Under the pieces are notes generated by a model. That model was not told where the DNA came from. It saw only the letters and a program-made list of their open reading frames with translations, and did not search any database. Positions 24,419 to 36,277 of a stretch of DNA of 36,277 nt are shown in pieces (the first letter of the stretch is position 1; every line of letters starts with the position of its first letter). Source of the stretch: Neocallimastix lanati (nom. inval.) (lineage: Eukaryota > Neocallimastigomycota > Neocallimastigomycetes > Neocallimastigales > Neocallimastigaceae); NCBI GenBank assembly GCA_016946835.1, contig JACVTC010000298.1, forward strand, positions 17,501 through 53,777, in the 5' to 3' direction. The position numbers and the translations under genes were made by a program.

Positions 24419-25043
24419 TAATATTTCTCAAAATAAACCATATTTCTATTATTAAATGTTTCTTAAATGCTTATTTATTGAGTTTATTCTTTTAATTGTT
24501 ATTATTATTATTGATTCTGAAACAGACCTTTCAATAATGCAAATAATTAATACATTAATAATAGTAAAATAAATAAATATTTTTTATTTAATTGAAAATA
24601 AAGGAATTACTTAAATATTATTAGTTGTTCCATATAATTAAATAATTTTGGTTTTAATTTTTTTTTTTTTTTTATTTTCATTTACTTAGTAAATTTAATT
24701 AAATTAAAAATTCTTTTTATCCCCTTTAATCTAAAAAAAAAAAAATTAATACTGGAAAATTTTTAATTAATATATTAAATATTAATATGAATATTATTAT
24801 GAATATGATTATGAATATTATAATATTAGTAATATTATTAGGAATATTATTATGAATATTATTATGAATATTATTAGGAATATTATAATATTAGGAATAT
24901 TATTATGAATATTATTATGAATATTATTATGAAATATATTAAGTGAAATGGAAAATTTACCTATTTAATATTATTATTAAATAAGGATGATAAAAAATTG
25001 GACATTTTTTTTCTTTTTTATTTTTTTATTTAAAATATAAATA
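24419..25043. other. Spacer between facing satellites
   Basis: About 0.6 kb of AT-rich but mostly non-satellite DNA, including gattctgaaacagaccttt near 24513. It would form the loop if the flanking arrays paired. A 12-bp minisatellite is listed separately. No gene was recognised. Confidence 0.6.
24783..24935. repeat. GAATATTATTAT minisatellite
   Basis: About a dozen 12-base units of gaatattattat with variants gaatattattag and gaatattataatattag. The variants alternate in a block pattern that suggests duplication of larger units. Confidence 0.85.
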
Positions 25044-26852
25044 TAAATCAATAATTATTCAATTATTTATTATTATTTATTTATTTATTATTTATTATTT
25101 ATTAATTATTTATTATTTATTATTTATTATTTATTATTTATTATTTATTATTTATTATTTATTATTTATTATTTATTATTTAATATTTATTATTCAATTA
25201 TTATTTAATTATTTACTATTTATTATTTATTATTTTTTATTTATTATTCAATTATTTATTATTTATTATTTATTATTTATTATTTATTATTTATTATTTA
25301 ATATTTATTATTTATTATTTATTATTTATTATTTATTATTTATTATTTATTATTTATTATTTATTATTTATTATTTATTATTTATTATTTATTATTTATT
25401 ATTTATTATTTATTATTTATTATTTATTATTTAATTATTTATTATTTATTATTAATTATTTATTATTTATTATTTATTATTTATTATTTATTATTTATTA
25501 TTTATTATTTATTATTTATTATTTATTAATAAATACTCTTCTTATTATTTATTATTTATTATTTATTATTTATTATTTATTATTTATTATTTATTATTTA
25601 TTATTTAATTATTTATTATTTATTATTTAATTATTTATTATTTATTATTCAATTATTTATTATTTATTATTTATTATTTATTTAATTATTTATTATTTAT
25701 TATTTATTATTTATTATTTATTATTTATTATTTATTATTTATTATTAATTATTTATTATTTATTATTTATTAATAAATACTCTTCTTATTATTTATTATT
25801 TAATTATTTATTATTTAATTATTTATTATTTATTATTCAATTATTTATTATTTATTATTTATTATTTATTTAATTATTTATTATTTATTATTTATTATTT
25901 AATTATTTATTATTTATTATTAATTATTTATTATTTATTATTAATTATTTATTATTTATTATTTATTATTTAATTATTTATTATTTATTATTTAATTATT
26001 TATTATTTATTATTCAATTATTTATTATTTATTATTTATTATTTATTTAATTATTTATTATTTATTATTTATTAATAAATACTCTTCTTATTATTTATTA
26101 TTTAATTATTTATTATTTAATTATTTATTATTTATTATTTAATTATTTATTATTTATTATTCAATTATTTATTATTTATTATTTATTATTTATTTAATTA
26201 TTTATTATTTATTATTTATTATTTAATTATTTATTATTTATTATTAATTATTTATTATTTATTATTAATTATTTATTATTTATTATTTATTATTTATTAT
26301 TTATTATTTATTATTTATTATTTATTAATAAATACTCTTCTTATTATTTATTATTTAATTATTTATTATTTAATTATTTATTATTTATTATTTAATTATT
26401 TATTATTTATTATTCAATTATTTATTATTTATTATTTATTATTTATTTAATTATTTATTATTTATTATTTATTATTTATTATTTATTTAATTATTTATTA
26501 TTCAATTATTAAATACTTTTTTTATTTATTATTTATTAATAAATATTCTTTTTATTATTTATTATTTATTTATTATTTTTATTATTTATTATTCAATTAT
26601 TTATTATTTATTATTTATTATTTATTATTTATTATTTATTATTTATTATTTATTATTTATTTATTATATATTATTTAATATTTAATATTTAATATTTATT
26701 ATTTATTATTTATTATTTATTATCTATTATTTATTATCTATTATTTATTATTTATTATTTATTATTTATTATTTATTAATTATTATTTATTTTTTATTAT
26801 TTATTATTTATTATTTATTATTTATTATTTATTATTCAATTATTTATTATTT
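25044..26852. repeat. Largest heptamer satellite, T orientation, higher-order structure
   Basis: About 1.8 kb of TTTATTA heptamers with attcaatta and ttaatta variants. The marker ttaataaatactcttctta has actct at 25535, 25779, 26081 and 26334, spaced 244, 302 and 253 bases, with a weaker copy near 26540. So units of about 0.25-0.3 kb have been duplicated as blocks. Confidence 0.93.
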
Positions 26853-28012
26853 AATAATTAGTTTTTTTGTATATAAATGAATACATATATTATGAATTAA
26901 TTTAAAGTAATCAAAATAAATTAAAAAAAAATGAAAAAATTTACGCCCAAATTAAAAGATAAATATTAAATATATAAACTTTATTTATTATAAAAAAAAA
27001 AATTGAATGAATAATTAAATGATGGCAACATCTATAATCTATTATCTATTATTGTATCATAGATGTACATTACATTACATACATTACATACATTCATAGA
27101 TGTGTAAAGATATGTATGTTCATCCATGGATTTATACTAATAAATAAATGTTTATTAGTACATTCAAATGAATGACAAATTGAAATAAAATAGTAAAATA
27201 GTAATAAATAAAAATTTCTTATATTATTGAATTATTACACCATAATTTAAATTATTTTTAAATTTTTTTTTTTTTTATACTTTTTGTTTTATTATTACTT
27301 TTTTTTTTTTTTTTAATTACTTTTTTTAAATATTTTTCTTCTTTTTTTGGATAATAAATAATAATAAAGTTTTGTGTAACATTTCTTCACCTAATTAATT
27401 AATTAAAATAATAATAATAATAAATTTTTTTCTTTTTTTATGCTTTTTTTTTTTATGCTTTTTAGTCAATTTTTTCCTTATAAATTTAAATTTATATATT
27501 CAAATGAAATGAAATTAAATTTAATTCATATTCATAAATTTTATTTTCCCAAAATGTTCTAAAATATAATAAAATAAGTAAAAAAAAAAAAAAGAAAAAA
27601 AAAATTTTTTTGTTTTATTTTTATTTTTATTTATTTTTTTTTTTTTACTTATTTTTTATTAATTTTGTATAAAAACACAAAGAATGGAAGAAAATGAAAA
27701 AAATAAATAAATAAATAAATAAATAATAAAAATAAATAAATAAATAAAAATTAAATAATAAAAATTAAATAAATAAAAATTAAATAAATAAATAATTAAA
27801 AAAAAAAAGTGTTTAAAAAAAAAATAAATAAATAAATAATTCTTTTAATATAGTTTTAGTTAACTTTTTCTTTCTTTTTTATTTATTAAAAAAAATATAA
27901 AGTTTAAAATTTCTTTTCTTATAAGAAGAGAAAATAAGATAGATGTAAATATTTGAACTTAATATTTAAATATTAATATATAGAATATTTATTTTAAGAT
28001 AAATAAATGGAA
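26853..28012. other. Spacer upstream of four-TM copy C
   Basis: Contains a 9-bp perfect hairpin (ACTAATAAA 27136-27144, TTTATTAGT 27151-27159) just after a patch of tacattacatacattacata repeats (about 27065-27100). Further on there are T tracts and AAATA repeats. A 12-codon frame at 26931-26969 (MKKFTPKLKDKY) is too short to call. Otherwise nothing is recognised. Confidence 0.55.
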
Positions 28013-28196
28013 AAAATAAAATAAAACAAAACAAAATAAAATAAAATAAAACAAAACAAAATAAAATAAAATAAAACAAAATAAAACAAAATAAAATAAA
28101 ACAAATTAAAATAAAATAAAATAAAACAAAATAAAATAAAACAAATTAAAATAAAATAAAATAAAATAAAATAAAATAAAACAAAATAAAATAAAA
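28013..28196. repeat. AAAAT/AAAAC pentamer array
   Basis: About 37 pentamers alternating aaaat and aaaac in blocks. It ends about 110 bases before the start codon of copy C. Confidence 0.93.
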
Positions 28197-28308
28197 ATAC
28201 TTATTTAAATCGAATAAAAGAAAAAAGTAAAAATATATATATATACATATTTAAATTGAATAAACAACAATAATAATAATAATAGTAATAATAAATTATA
28301 AAAAGAAA

Positions 28309-28469
28309 ATGGTAAAATTAATTAAAAAACCTAAAGAAGATAAAAATGATTTTTCATTACCAATAGTAAATAAGTTTATTTGCTGTTTTTGTATGCCATT
28401 AGACTCGGCCATCAAACTTTGTACTTCACTAATTATGGTAATAAAAATGATTATTAATTTATTTTAATC

Positions 28470-28504
<35 letters not shown>

Positions 28505-29594
28505 AAATAATAATATAGAAATAAAGATTATTTTTGTCATATTATACTTTTATATATATGTATAAATACTAAAAAAAAAAAAAAAAAAAAAAAATTATAT
28601 ATATATATGCATATATGTATACATTATTATTATTATTATTATTTATAGGTTTGGTTAATATTTAAGCTTTTATCGTCTATTATGATTCTTGAAAATATTA
28701 AACTAGAGTTGATTATAAACATTGTTATAATTATCATATGCTTTTTAAGTCTCGGGGTATTTTTCATAAGCAGTCTAAAAGTAAATTTAATATAATTAAA
28801 TTAAATATTATAAATTTATAATTTTAATAAAATAAATACATATTATTTCATTTTATTTATTTTTTTTTTTTAAAAAAAATAATAAAAATTAAAATAAAAA
28901 AAATAAAAAATAAAAAATAAAAAATAAAAAATATTTAAATAAATTTTATTTTAATTATTTGTATAATTAATTAATATTATTTTTTTTTTAACAAAAAAAT
29001 CTTTTATATTATATATATATATATTTAAAAAAAAAAAAAAAAAATTATTCCATTTAAAAATAAAATATATACATATATAAAGAGAAATAAAAATATAAAA
29101 CTTATGAAGCAATTAATATATATTTTTCCTTTAATATTTATCAGTAGTATTTATCAAATTATTATCAAAATTAAAAACGTATTTGTTGAAAATAATAGCA
29201 TTAATTATGAAGAACTTAATACAAAACTAAATATAATTACTGGAGAACAAGGTGGTAGTGGTGAAGAATTAAAAAAATATGTGCAATCATTGAAGTATTT
29301 TAGTGTAGCCGTTGAAATTGCTATTTTTATTTTTTATGTAAATATTTAAGTATATATATATTTATATAAACCTTTAATATTAATTAAGTAAATTACATAC
29401 GTACTAAACATTCATATTTAAAAAATATATACTATATATATATATTTACTATTATAATTATTATTTATTTAATATTATTTTATTCTATCGTTTAGCTTTA
29501 TTATTATATTGCTGCTTATTCCTATATATATGATGTTGAAGACTTAAAAAAAGAACAAATTCAACGTAGAAACCTTGAAAATGGTACAGAATGA
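28309..29594 (+). CDS. Four-TM membrane protein family, copy C
   Basis: Exons 28309-28437, 28649-28780, 29083-29337 and 29496-29594 join to 204 residues without a break. Donors are gtaata, gtaaat and gtaaat; all introns are phase 0. The N-terminus is lysine-rich (MVKLIKKPKEDKNDF), followed by VNKFICCFCMPLDSAIKL, aligned with NKCWLCCCFPLGYSIKL of copy B. TM1 crosses the exon 1/2 boundary. TM2 is IINIVIIIICFLSLGVFFI. Exon 3 opens RNKNIKLMKQLIYIF, close to copy A. The TM3-TM4 loop holds a glycine patch (GEQGGSGEELKK). TM4 ends in exon 4 (LYYYIAAYSYIYD), before a charged tail (EDLKKEQIQRRNLENGTE). It is probably an endomembrane or plasma-membrane protein. The function is unknown; a LAPTM-like layout is possible but unproven. 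Confidence 0.82.
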
Positions 29595-29935
29595 AACAAA
29601 AATAAAAATAAATAAAAATAATAATAATAATAATTTAAAAACGTAATATACAATAAAAATTAATATAAAGTAATAAAAAGAAAATTAATAAGATAAAAAC
29701 CAAAAAAAAAAAAAAGTTTATAATATTTAAGAGATTAAAGACAAAAAATAAAATAAAATAAAATAAAATATAAACTTTTAAAAATAAATATAAAAAATAG
29801 AATTAATGAATTTAAAACAAAACCTTTAACTATATATATATATCAATATATATATAACATTATTTGTATTTACATATATAGATAGATAGATAGATTGATT
29901 GATAAAATAATTATATAGAGATAAAATAAAAATAA

Positions 29936-30012
<77 letters not shown>

Positions 30013-30882
30013 AATAAAAAATAAAAAATAAAAAATAAAAAAAAAATGTATCAAAAAATATAAATGTTTTTTTTTTTTTTTATTTTATTATTATTATTAT
30101 TATTATTTTATAATTTTATATGTATAGTTTATAAAAACTATTTAAATCTATTTATTCTTTTAAATTATTTGTTTTACAAATTACAAATTACTTTTTTGAA
30201 ATTCACTAATCAAAATAATAAAAAAAAAAAAAGTTTATTTTTTTAAATATATATGTATATTTAAAAAAAAAAAATAAATAAATAAATAAATAAATAAAAT
30301 AAAATAAAAATTTTCATATAAAAAATTAAATAATTAATAGTAATATTAATTTTATTATTATTATTGTTGTTGTTGTTGTTATTGTTGTTGTTGTTGATGG
30401 GAAAATAGTGATGATAATAATGGAATTTCTTCTTTTATATATATATATATATATATTATTATAAATAAATAATAATAATAAGTTATAGATAAATTTAAAA
30501 TAGGTTAATAAAAATGTATAATATTTATAATGCAAAAATCTTATATTATTATTCAATTATTTATTATTTATTTGTTATTTTTTATTATTTTATATTCCAT
30601 TATTTATTTATTATTTATTCAATTATTTATTATTTATTATTTATTATCCATTAATATTGATACAGAATTTCATTATTGTATTTATAAATCCAAAAAAAAA
30701 AAAAAAAAAAAAAAAAAAAGATATTAATATTCTATAAAGGTGACATAAATATATTAATATTTGTTCATTATTCTTTTATTCTTAGTTATATAAAAGATTT
30801 GTGTTATAATACATTTATTGACTATTAATATATATTATTATATATTATATATTTATATATTTATATATTTATATATATTTAG
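29595..30882. other. AT-rich spacer after copy C
   Basis: Holds GATA repeats (29880-29895), a long AAT array (about 29930-30006), a TTG/TTA array (about 30350-30396) and a short T-orientation heptamer block (30545-30650). Apparent reading frames here are products of these repeats. Confidence 0.65.
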
Positions 30883-30946
30883 ATTGAGATTAATGAAGAA
30901 TGAACGGGGAGGGGACATCAGAGCCTTCGATCTCTCTCTCATTTAA
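30883..30946 (+). other. Coding-like scrap with atypical codons
   Basis: Just after an acceptor-like atatatttag, the frame reads IEINEE in one phase and, from the ATG at 30893, MKNERGGDIRAFDLSLI then TAA. CGG, GGG, GCC and CTC codons are strikingly GC-rich for this locus and resemble the island at 6432-6824. It is directly followed by a hairpin (ATTTAAAC 30941-30948, GTTTAAAT 30956-30963). It could be the last exon of a lost gene or the tail of a mobile element. It is too short to identify. Confidence 0.3.
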
Positions 30947-30963
30947 ACATATCAAGTTTAAAT

Positions 30964-30997
30964 CAATAATAGTAATAATATTTTATTAACAGAAGAA

Positions 30998-31030
<33 letters not shown>

Positions 31031-31111
31031 TAATTAAAAGTAGTATTATCCATGACACATAACTACATATATATCAAATAATGAGCTATTATGAAATTCT
31101 CTTTATATATC

Positions 31112-31152
<41 letters not shown>

Positions 31153-31562
31153 CTCTTTATATGTCAAAGTATAAAAAAAAAAAAAATAAAAAAAAAAATA
31201 CACATTTAAAAATAATTTCTTTGTTAATAAATAGATAAAAAATAAAGCCTTCATAAATAATTTAAGAAAAAAAATAATAATTTTAAAAAAATAAATATAA
31301 TTAAAAAAAAAAATACATTTTTTGATATATCAAGTCAATATGGCTTTAATAATTTTTTTTTTTTTTTATTAAAAAAAATAATGATAAAATATCTAAATTA
31401 AATTAACTATTACATCTATAGTTAAAATAGATAAATAAGGTTATTTCTATTATTATTTTTTTTCCCCTTTCTCTATATATATTAACATAAATATTTTTTA
31501 TTATATTTATATTATATTTTAGCGAAAAAAAAAAATTATATATATATATGTATACTAAGAGT
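30964..31562. other. AT-rich spacer, 3' side of the carbonic anhydrase gene
   Basis: A/T tracts. A short direct repeat, aaattctctttatat followed by tcaaagta, is found near 31093 and 31149, separated by a 30-base A run. No gene was recognised. Confidence 0.6.
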
Positions 31563-31998
31563 TTATTGATTTATTTTATTGAGGTCTTCTATACTTGAAA
31601 AACTACAATCTAATTCACGAAGTTTACCACTTTCAATTTCATACATCCATCCCACTACCGTTAATTTTTGTCCATTGTTCCATGCATTCGTAATAACTGG
31701 ATTTGACACAATATTAAATACGGATTGTACTGCATTCAATTCACTGAGTGCGGTTTTCTTATCATCTTCATTTAATTCTTTTAATAATAAAATAATGAAT
31801 AATGAAAATAAAATCAAAAAGAAAAAAAAATAAAGTAGTTTATAATTATATTAAAAGTATTAAATTACAAAAAAAAAAAAAAAGATAATTTATTAATAAC
31901 TAGTATCATAAAAAAAAAAATACTATAGTATTATATATATTTTTTTTTGAATATAAAGATCGATATATATTAATTTTATTTATTAAGTACTGTATTTG

Positions 31999-32038
<40 letters not shown>

Positions 32039-32447
32039 TACGATGAAGTTCTTTTTCATGTTGATTGTATACATTTTTAATATTATTAATCCAGCCTCCC
32101 ATAAAACCTAAATCTTCATGTTCCTAAAAAAATTTTTAAATGGTAAATAAATAATAGTAACAAAAAAAAAAAAATATATATATATATATATAATATATTA
32201 TTTTTGTAATAATAATAATAATAACATTATAATGAATATTAATATTTATATTAGTAATTGTTAAAAATCTTCTATTATATCATTTTCTATTTCAAATTCA
32301 TTATTACTATATTTCATAAAAAAAAAATTATCATAGTAAGAGCAATAATAATAAATTAATAAGTATTATTATTTAATAAATATTTTACAAGACTAGCAGC
32401 AACTCCACCACAATGTGTATGGCCTATTTTTGTATTAGAGGAAAAAA

Positions 32448-32502
<55 letters not shown>

Positions 32503-32550
32503 TTGTGTGTGTGAATATTTATAATAATTGTAATATTTTATATATATTTA

Positions 32551-32629
<79 letters not shown>

Positions 32630-33065
32630 GGATTTTAATTTTCTCTACTTTTTTAATTTATAGTTATCTTTAATTTAATTTTTTTAATTAAAGAAAACAA
32701 AAGAGCAAAAAAATAAAAAAAAAAAAAAATAAAAAATTAAACCTACCACAAACAATAATGTATTCTACCTTTAAATGTTCTACAGCATATTGAATAACAC
32801 TACCACTGTTAATATCATTCTTAAGGATAACATTGGCAATATTACGATGAACAAAAACTTCTCCGGCGTCAAGTCCAGTAACGGATACTGGAATTCTAGA
32901 GTCAGAGCATCCTATTCATAATAATAATAATAATAATAATAATTTTTTTTAATTACATTATTTTTTTTTTTTTTTTAGTATCCTTTCAAAAAAAAAAATA
33001 AAAATAAAATAAAATAAAAATACTAATTGTATTATATATATATATATATTTTTGAATATAAATAA

Positions 33066-33107
<42 letters not shown>

Positions 33108-33286
33108 TAATAATATTATGTATATATTTTTTATAAAAAAACATTAACAAAAAAAAATACTAAAAAAAAAAAATACTAATAGTATTATATATATATTTTT
33201 TATAAAAAAAAAAAACAGTAACAAAAAAAAAAAAAAATACTAATAATGTTTTATTTTTTTTTTTGTTACTGTTGTTGTTTATGTTC

Positions 33287-33317
<31 letters not shown>

Positions 33318-33572
33318 CTTACCAATGAATAAAACTTTTGGATGTTGTCCTTTAGCTAAATCCTTATAAAAATTGGGATTAGTACTAGTTTTGTTTCGAA
33401 TAACTTTCTTATTGTTATCTAATATTTTTTTTAATAAGTCTTGATCATCTTTAATATAAGTCTTTTTACTACTGCCATTGAAAGTAGTATACTTGAAAAG
33501 GTTTTGAATATCCTATTTAATTAAATAATTTTAAAAAAAAATAATGTATAATAAATTATCAATTATCTATTT

Positions 33573-33617
<45 letters not shown>

Positions 33618-33968
33618 AAAAAATATTATTTTATTATTCCTCTTTTTTTTATTTGATTTTTTATTTTGATTTTTATATGATTTTGTTTTTATTGTAACTT
33701 TATTTTATTTTATTTTTGTTCTATTTTTTTTTTTTTTTTTTTTTTTTTTTTATTTTTGTCTCTTAGAAACATATCAAATACAGAATAATATATAACACAA
33801 TATTCTTTAAAAAAAATTTTTTCATTCTCTACGTATCATCTATTCTCTTCTTATATTGTAAATTTTTTTTTTTTTTTTTCTATTTTATATATATATATGT
33901 ATATATATATTTTATCATTTATTAACAAAAAAAAAAAAAAAAATAGATACTTCGTTGTAAGTTAACAT
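31563..33968 (-). CDS. Beta-class carbonic anhydrase, six exons
   Basis: Minus-strand exons, in order: 33968-33951, 33512-33323, 32911-32747, 32423-32389, 32123-32042, 31777-31563. They join without a break to 234 residues, a usual size for the family. The enzyme interconverts CO2 and bicarbonate using zinc. The signature [12 protein letters not shown] gives Cys71 and the Asp73/Arg75 pair, and [14 protein letters not shown] gives His126 and Cys129; all zinc ligands are present. [17 protein letters not shown] and [17 protein letters not shown] are typical core segments. [18 protein letters not shown] and [16 protein letters not shown] form the C-terminal part. Donors are gtaag-like, and introns are AT-rich with long T/A runs. 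One exon is only 35 nt. Exon 1 (MLTYNE, 18 nt) is the least certain part. No signal peptide is visible, so a cytosolic location is likely. Confidence 0.88.
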
Positions 33969-34340
33969 GTTTAATAGATAATAGTTTTTTTTATTTTTTA
34001 AATGAAAAATAAAATGATTAAAAAAAAAAATTAAAACTTAATTTGTTATCAATAACTTTCTTCTATTTAAATTGTTTAAAGAAAAAAAAAAAGGTAATGA
34101 AAATAAAAATAATTAAAAAAATTTCAAGATTTTTTTTTTTTTTTATTTCTTTATTTCTCTTTATATATGAACTGATATTTCTATATTGGGAAGGTTTTAA
34201 TTAAAAAAAAAAACTTTTTTTATATATAAATATATATTATATATTTTAAAGTTTTTCATCTCATAAAAAGGAAAAAATAATGATTTTTAATTTAATATCA
34301 AATAGATTTTTTAATTTTACATATAGATTTCTTTTTTTTT

Positions 34341-34433
<93 letters not shown>

Positions 34434-34627
34434 TATTATTTATTATTATTATTATTATTATTAATTATTAATTATTTTTTTTTTATTTTTTATTATAAAT
34501 TTTATTCTAATTATTTTTTTAATTATATCTTAATTATATATTAATTTTAATAATTATTACGCATTATCATTTATTATATATAAATAAATAAAAAAAAATT
34601 AAGAGAAAAAAATAATTATAATAAATG

Positions 34628-34665
<38 letters not shown>

Positions 34666-35485
34666 TAATAATAATAATAAACATATAATTATATTTAATT
34701 AATGAATTAATAATGAATGGTTAATACATAATCATATAATTGAATAAATAATATAAATTGAATAAATATATGATATAAAAAAAAAAAAAAAAACTTTTTA
34801 AATTCAATTTATTTAATTATCCATTAATAACTTTTGGTTGGTCTAAAAAAAAAAAAAAAAAAAAAAAAAATTTAAATTTATTAAAAAATAAATGAATAAT
34901 ATATCGAATTAAACGTTCACCTTTTCACGATTAATTCATCCTAATGACTTTATTTGATTATTAATGAATTATATAAATTTTAATTTTATTATTTAAAAAG
35001 TTATTTATATATTTATTAAGTTATTTATATATTTATTTATATATATTTATTTATTTATTTGATATTTATTTATTTATTTATTTATTATATGAAATTGTCC
35101 AACCAGAAAAAAAAATTTTTTTTATAATAAATTATTATCTATTTAACTATTTATTCATTAAAATTTCAATTCTTTGATTTATAAATATATTAAATATTTT
35201 AGTCAAAGATTTATTTATTTAAATAAATAATTATACATTCATTAATTTATACAGTATCGTTAACTTTTAAAATTAATGAAAAAACCTACTGATTAAATAT
35301 TTAATCCATTTAATTTTAATTACAACCATCAAAGAATGTGAAATAATAATAATAATATATATATATGTATAATAGATTAAATAAATAAAAAATGAAGCAT
35401 AAAGTAGTTTTTGCAATTTAAAATAGATACTCTAACGCTCAATTAATGAATTTAATAGAAGAAAACATTAAAAATAAAAATAACT

Positions 35486-35529
<44 letters not shown>

Positions 35530-35562
35530 TAATAATAATAATAATAATAAATAATAATAATA

Positions 35563-35602
<40 letters not shown>

Positions 35603-36277
35603 TATTCTATTAACAGTATCAAATATCCATATATAAATATAAATAGATATTTTTTTAGCACTTGTTAACTTCTTTTAAATTTTTGAAGGATATAAAAAAG
35701 TAGATTTTTTTTTTTTTTTTTTTTTTTTGAATTCAATAATAATAATTATAATAATAAGATAATATGATTATATATATACTTATTTATTTATTTTATTTAT
35801 TTAATAAATTAATTTTTTTTTATATAAATTATAATTTTTTTTTTATAAATTATAAAAAAGAAAAAATTTTATTATTGATAAACAATTTAACTATTTTATT
35901 GATGAAACTTTTTTTCTTTTTTCTTTTTTTTTTCTTTTAATTATATTTATATAGGGATCCAGTCATTTTATTATTTTATTTTAAATTGAAATAATTTAAA
36001 AAAAAAAAAATAATAATAATAATAATAATAATATAAAATAAAATAAAATTAGAAAATTATGAAAAAAATTGAATTATTAACCTAATTAGATATATAATTA
36101 AAATAATACATAATAATAATCATAATAATATAATAAATAAAATAAAATAAAATACTTAATTATATATGATATCATAATTCAAAAAAAAAAAAAAAAAAAT
36201 ATAAAAAAAAAAAAAAAAAAAAAAAAAAATAATAAAAAATAAAATACTTAAATTACAAAATAAAATGATGAAAAAAA
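33969..36277. other. AT-rich region upstream of the carbonic anhydrase gene
   Basis: The promoter of the minus-strand carbonic anhydrase gene must lie in the first part, but no motif is recognised. ATT arrays occur at 34353-34463, and AAT arrays at 35491-35600. Weak inverted motifs ttggttggtc (34834-34843) and gtccaaccag (35097-35106) bracket about 270 bases. The stretch 34895-34960 is more complex, but no open frame was found. Homopolymers and TATTTA repeats fill the rest. Confidence 0.55.

Noticed and set aside
26931-26969. 12-codon frame MKKFTPKLKDKY
   Set aside because: Too short, with no donor site, homologous exon or downstream exons.
31579-31833. 84-codon + strand frame
   Set aside because: It is a shadow of the last carbonic anhydrase exon on the minus strand.
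34834-35106. Possible 270-bp inverted-repeat element (ttggttggtc / gtccaaccag)
   Set aside because: Only about seven bases match well, there is no target-site duplication, and the interior is plain AT repeat.
35451-35540. Start codon followed by a short frame running into AAT repeats
   Set aside because: After about a dozen non-repeat codons the frame enters the AAT array and soon stops; no downstream exon could be found.
35930-35990. Acceptor-like atatag followed by ggatccagtcatttt
   Set aside because: The putative exon gives only about nine codons before a stop and has no upstream partner.

Overview
The window looks like nuclear DNA of a social amoeba, most likely Dictyostelium discoideum or a close relative. 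The signs are extreme A+T content, long A and T homopolymers, AAT arrays, a poly-asparagine run inside a real protein, short AT-rich introns with GTAAGT/GTAAAT donors, and A-rich sequence just before start codons. There is no sign of bacterial organisation, and no tRNA, rRNA or CRISPR array is convincing.

Layout. (1) 1-2710 is repeat-rich spacer leading into an intact single-exon ankyrin-repeat gene at 2711-4567 (+) with a C-terminal membrane anchor. (2) 4568-10620 is spacer made of pentamer, AAT and heptamer satellites. It is interrupted by an unusually GC-rich island (about 6432-6824) that holds a decayed reading frame on the minus strand. (3) 10635-11759, 21382-22617 and 28309-29594 are three + strand copies of a four-exon gene family encoding roughly 190-210 residue four-transmembrane proteins. 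I assembled them by hand from short exons. Every intron is phase 0, and every last exon is exactly 99 nt. The first copy has a one-base frame break in an 8-T run in exon 1. (4) 16077-18190 is a decayed, 5'-truncated glycoside hydrolase family 31 (alpha-glucosidase-like) pseudogene, riddled with long T and A tracts. (5) 31563-33968 (-) is an apparently intact six-exon beta-carbonic anhydrase gene with all zinc ligands. (6) The rest, to 36277, is AT-rich spacer.

The spacers are dominated by a heptamer satellite (TTTATTA and its complement). Its arrays alternate in orientation. The arrays at 23317-24418 and 25044-26852 face each other across about 0.6 kb and share a higher-order marker motif.

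The intact genes do not form an obvious pathway. The ankyrin protein, the carbonic anhydrase and the four-TM proteins look like independent loci. The three four-TM genes, scattered between satellite blocks and all in one orientation, are probably a local duplication cluster pushed apart by satellite growth. I found no convincing new multi-gene system. The best leads are the unnamed four-TM family, the homopolymer-invaded GH31 pseudogene, and the facing satellite arrays.
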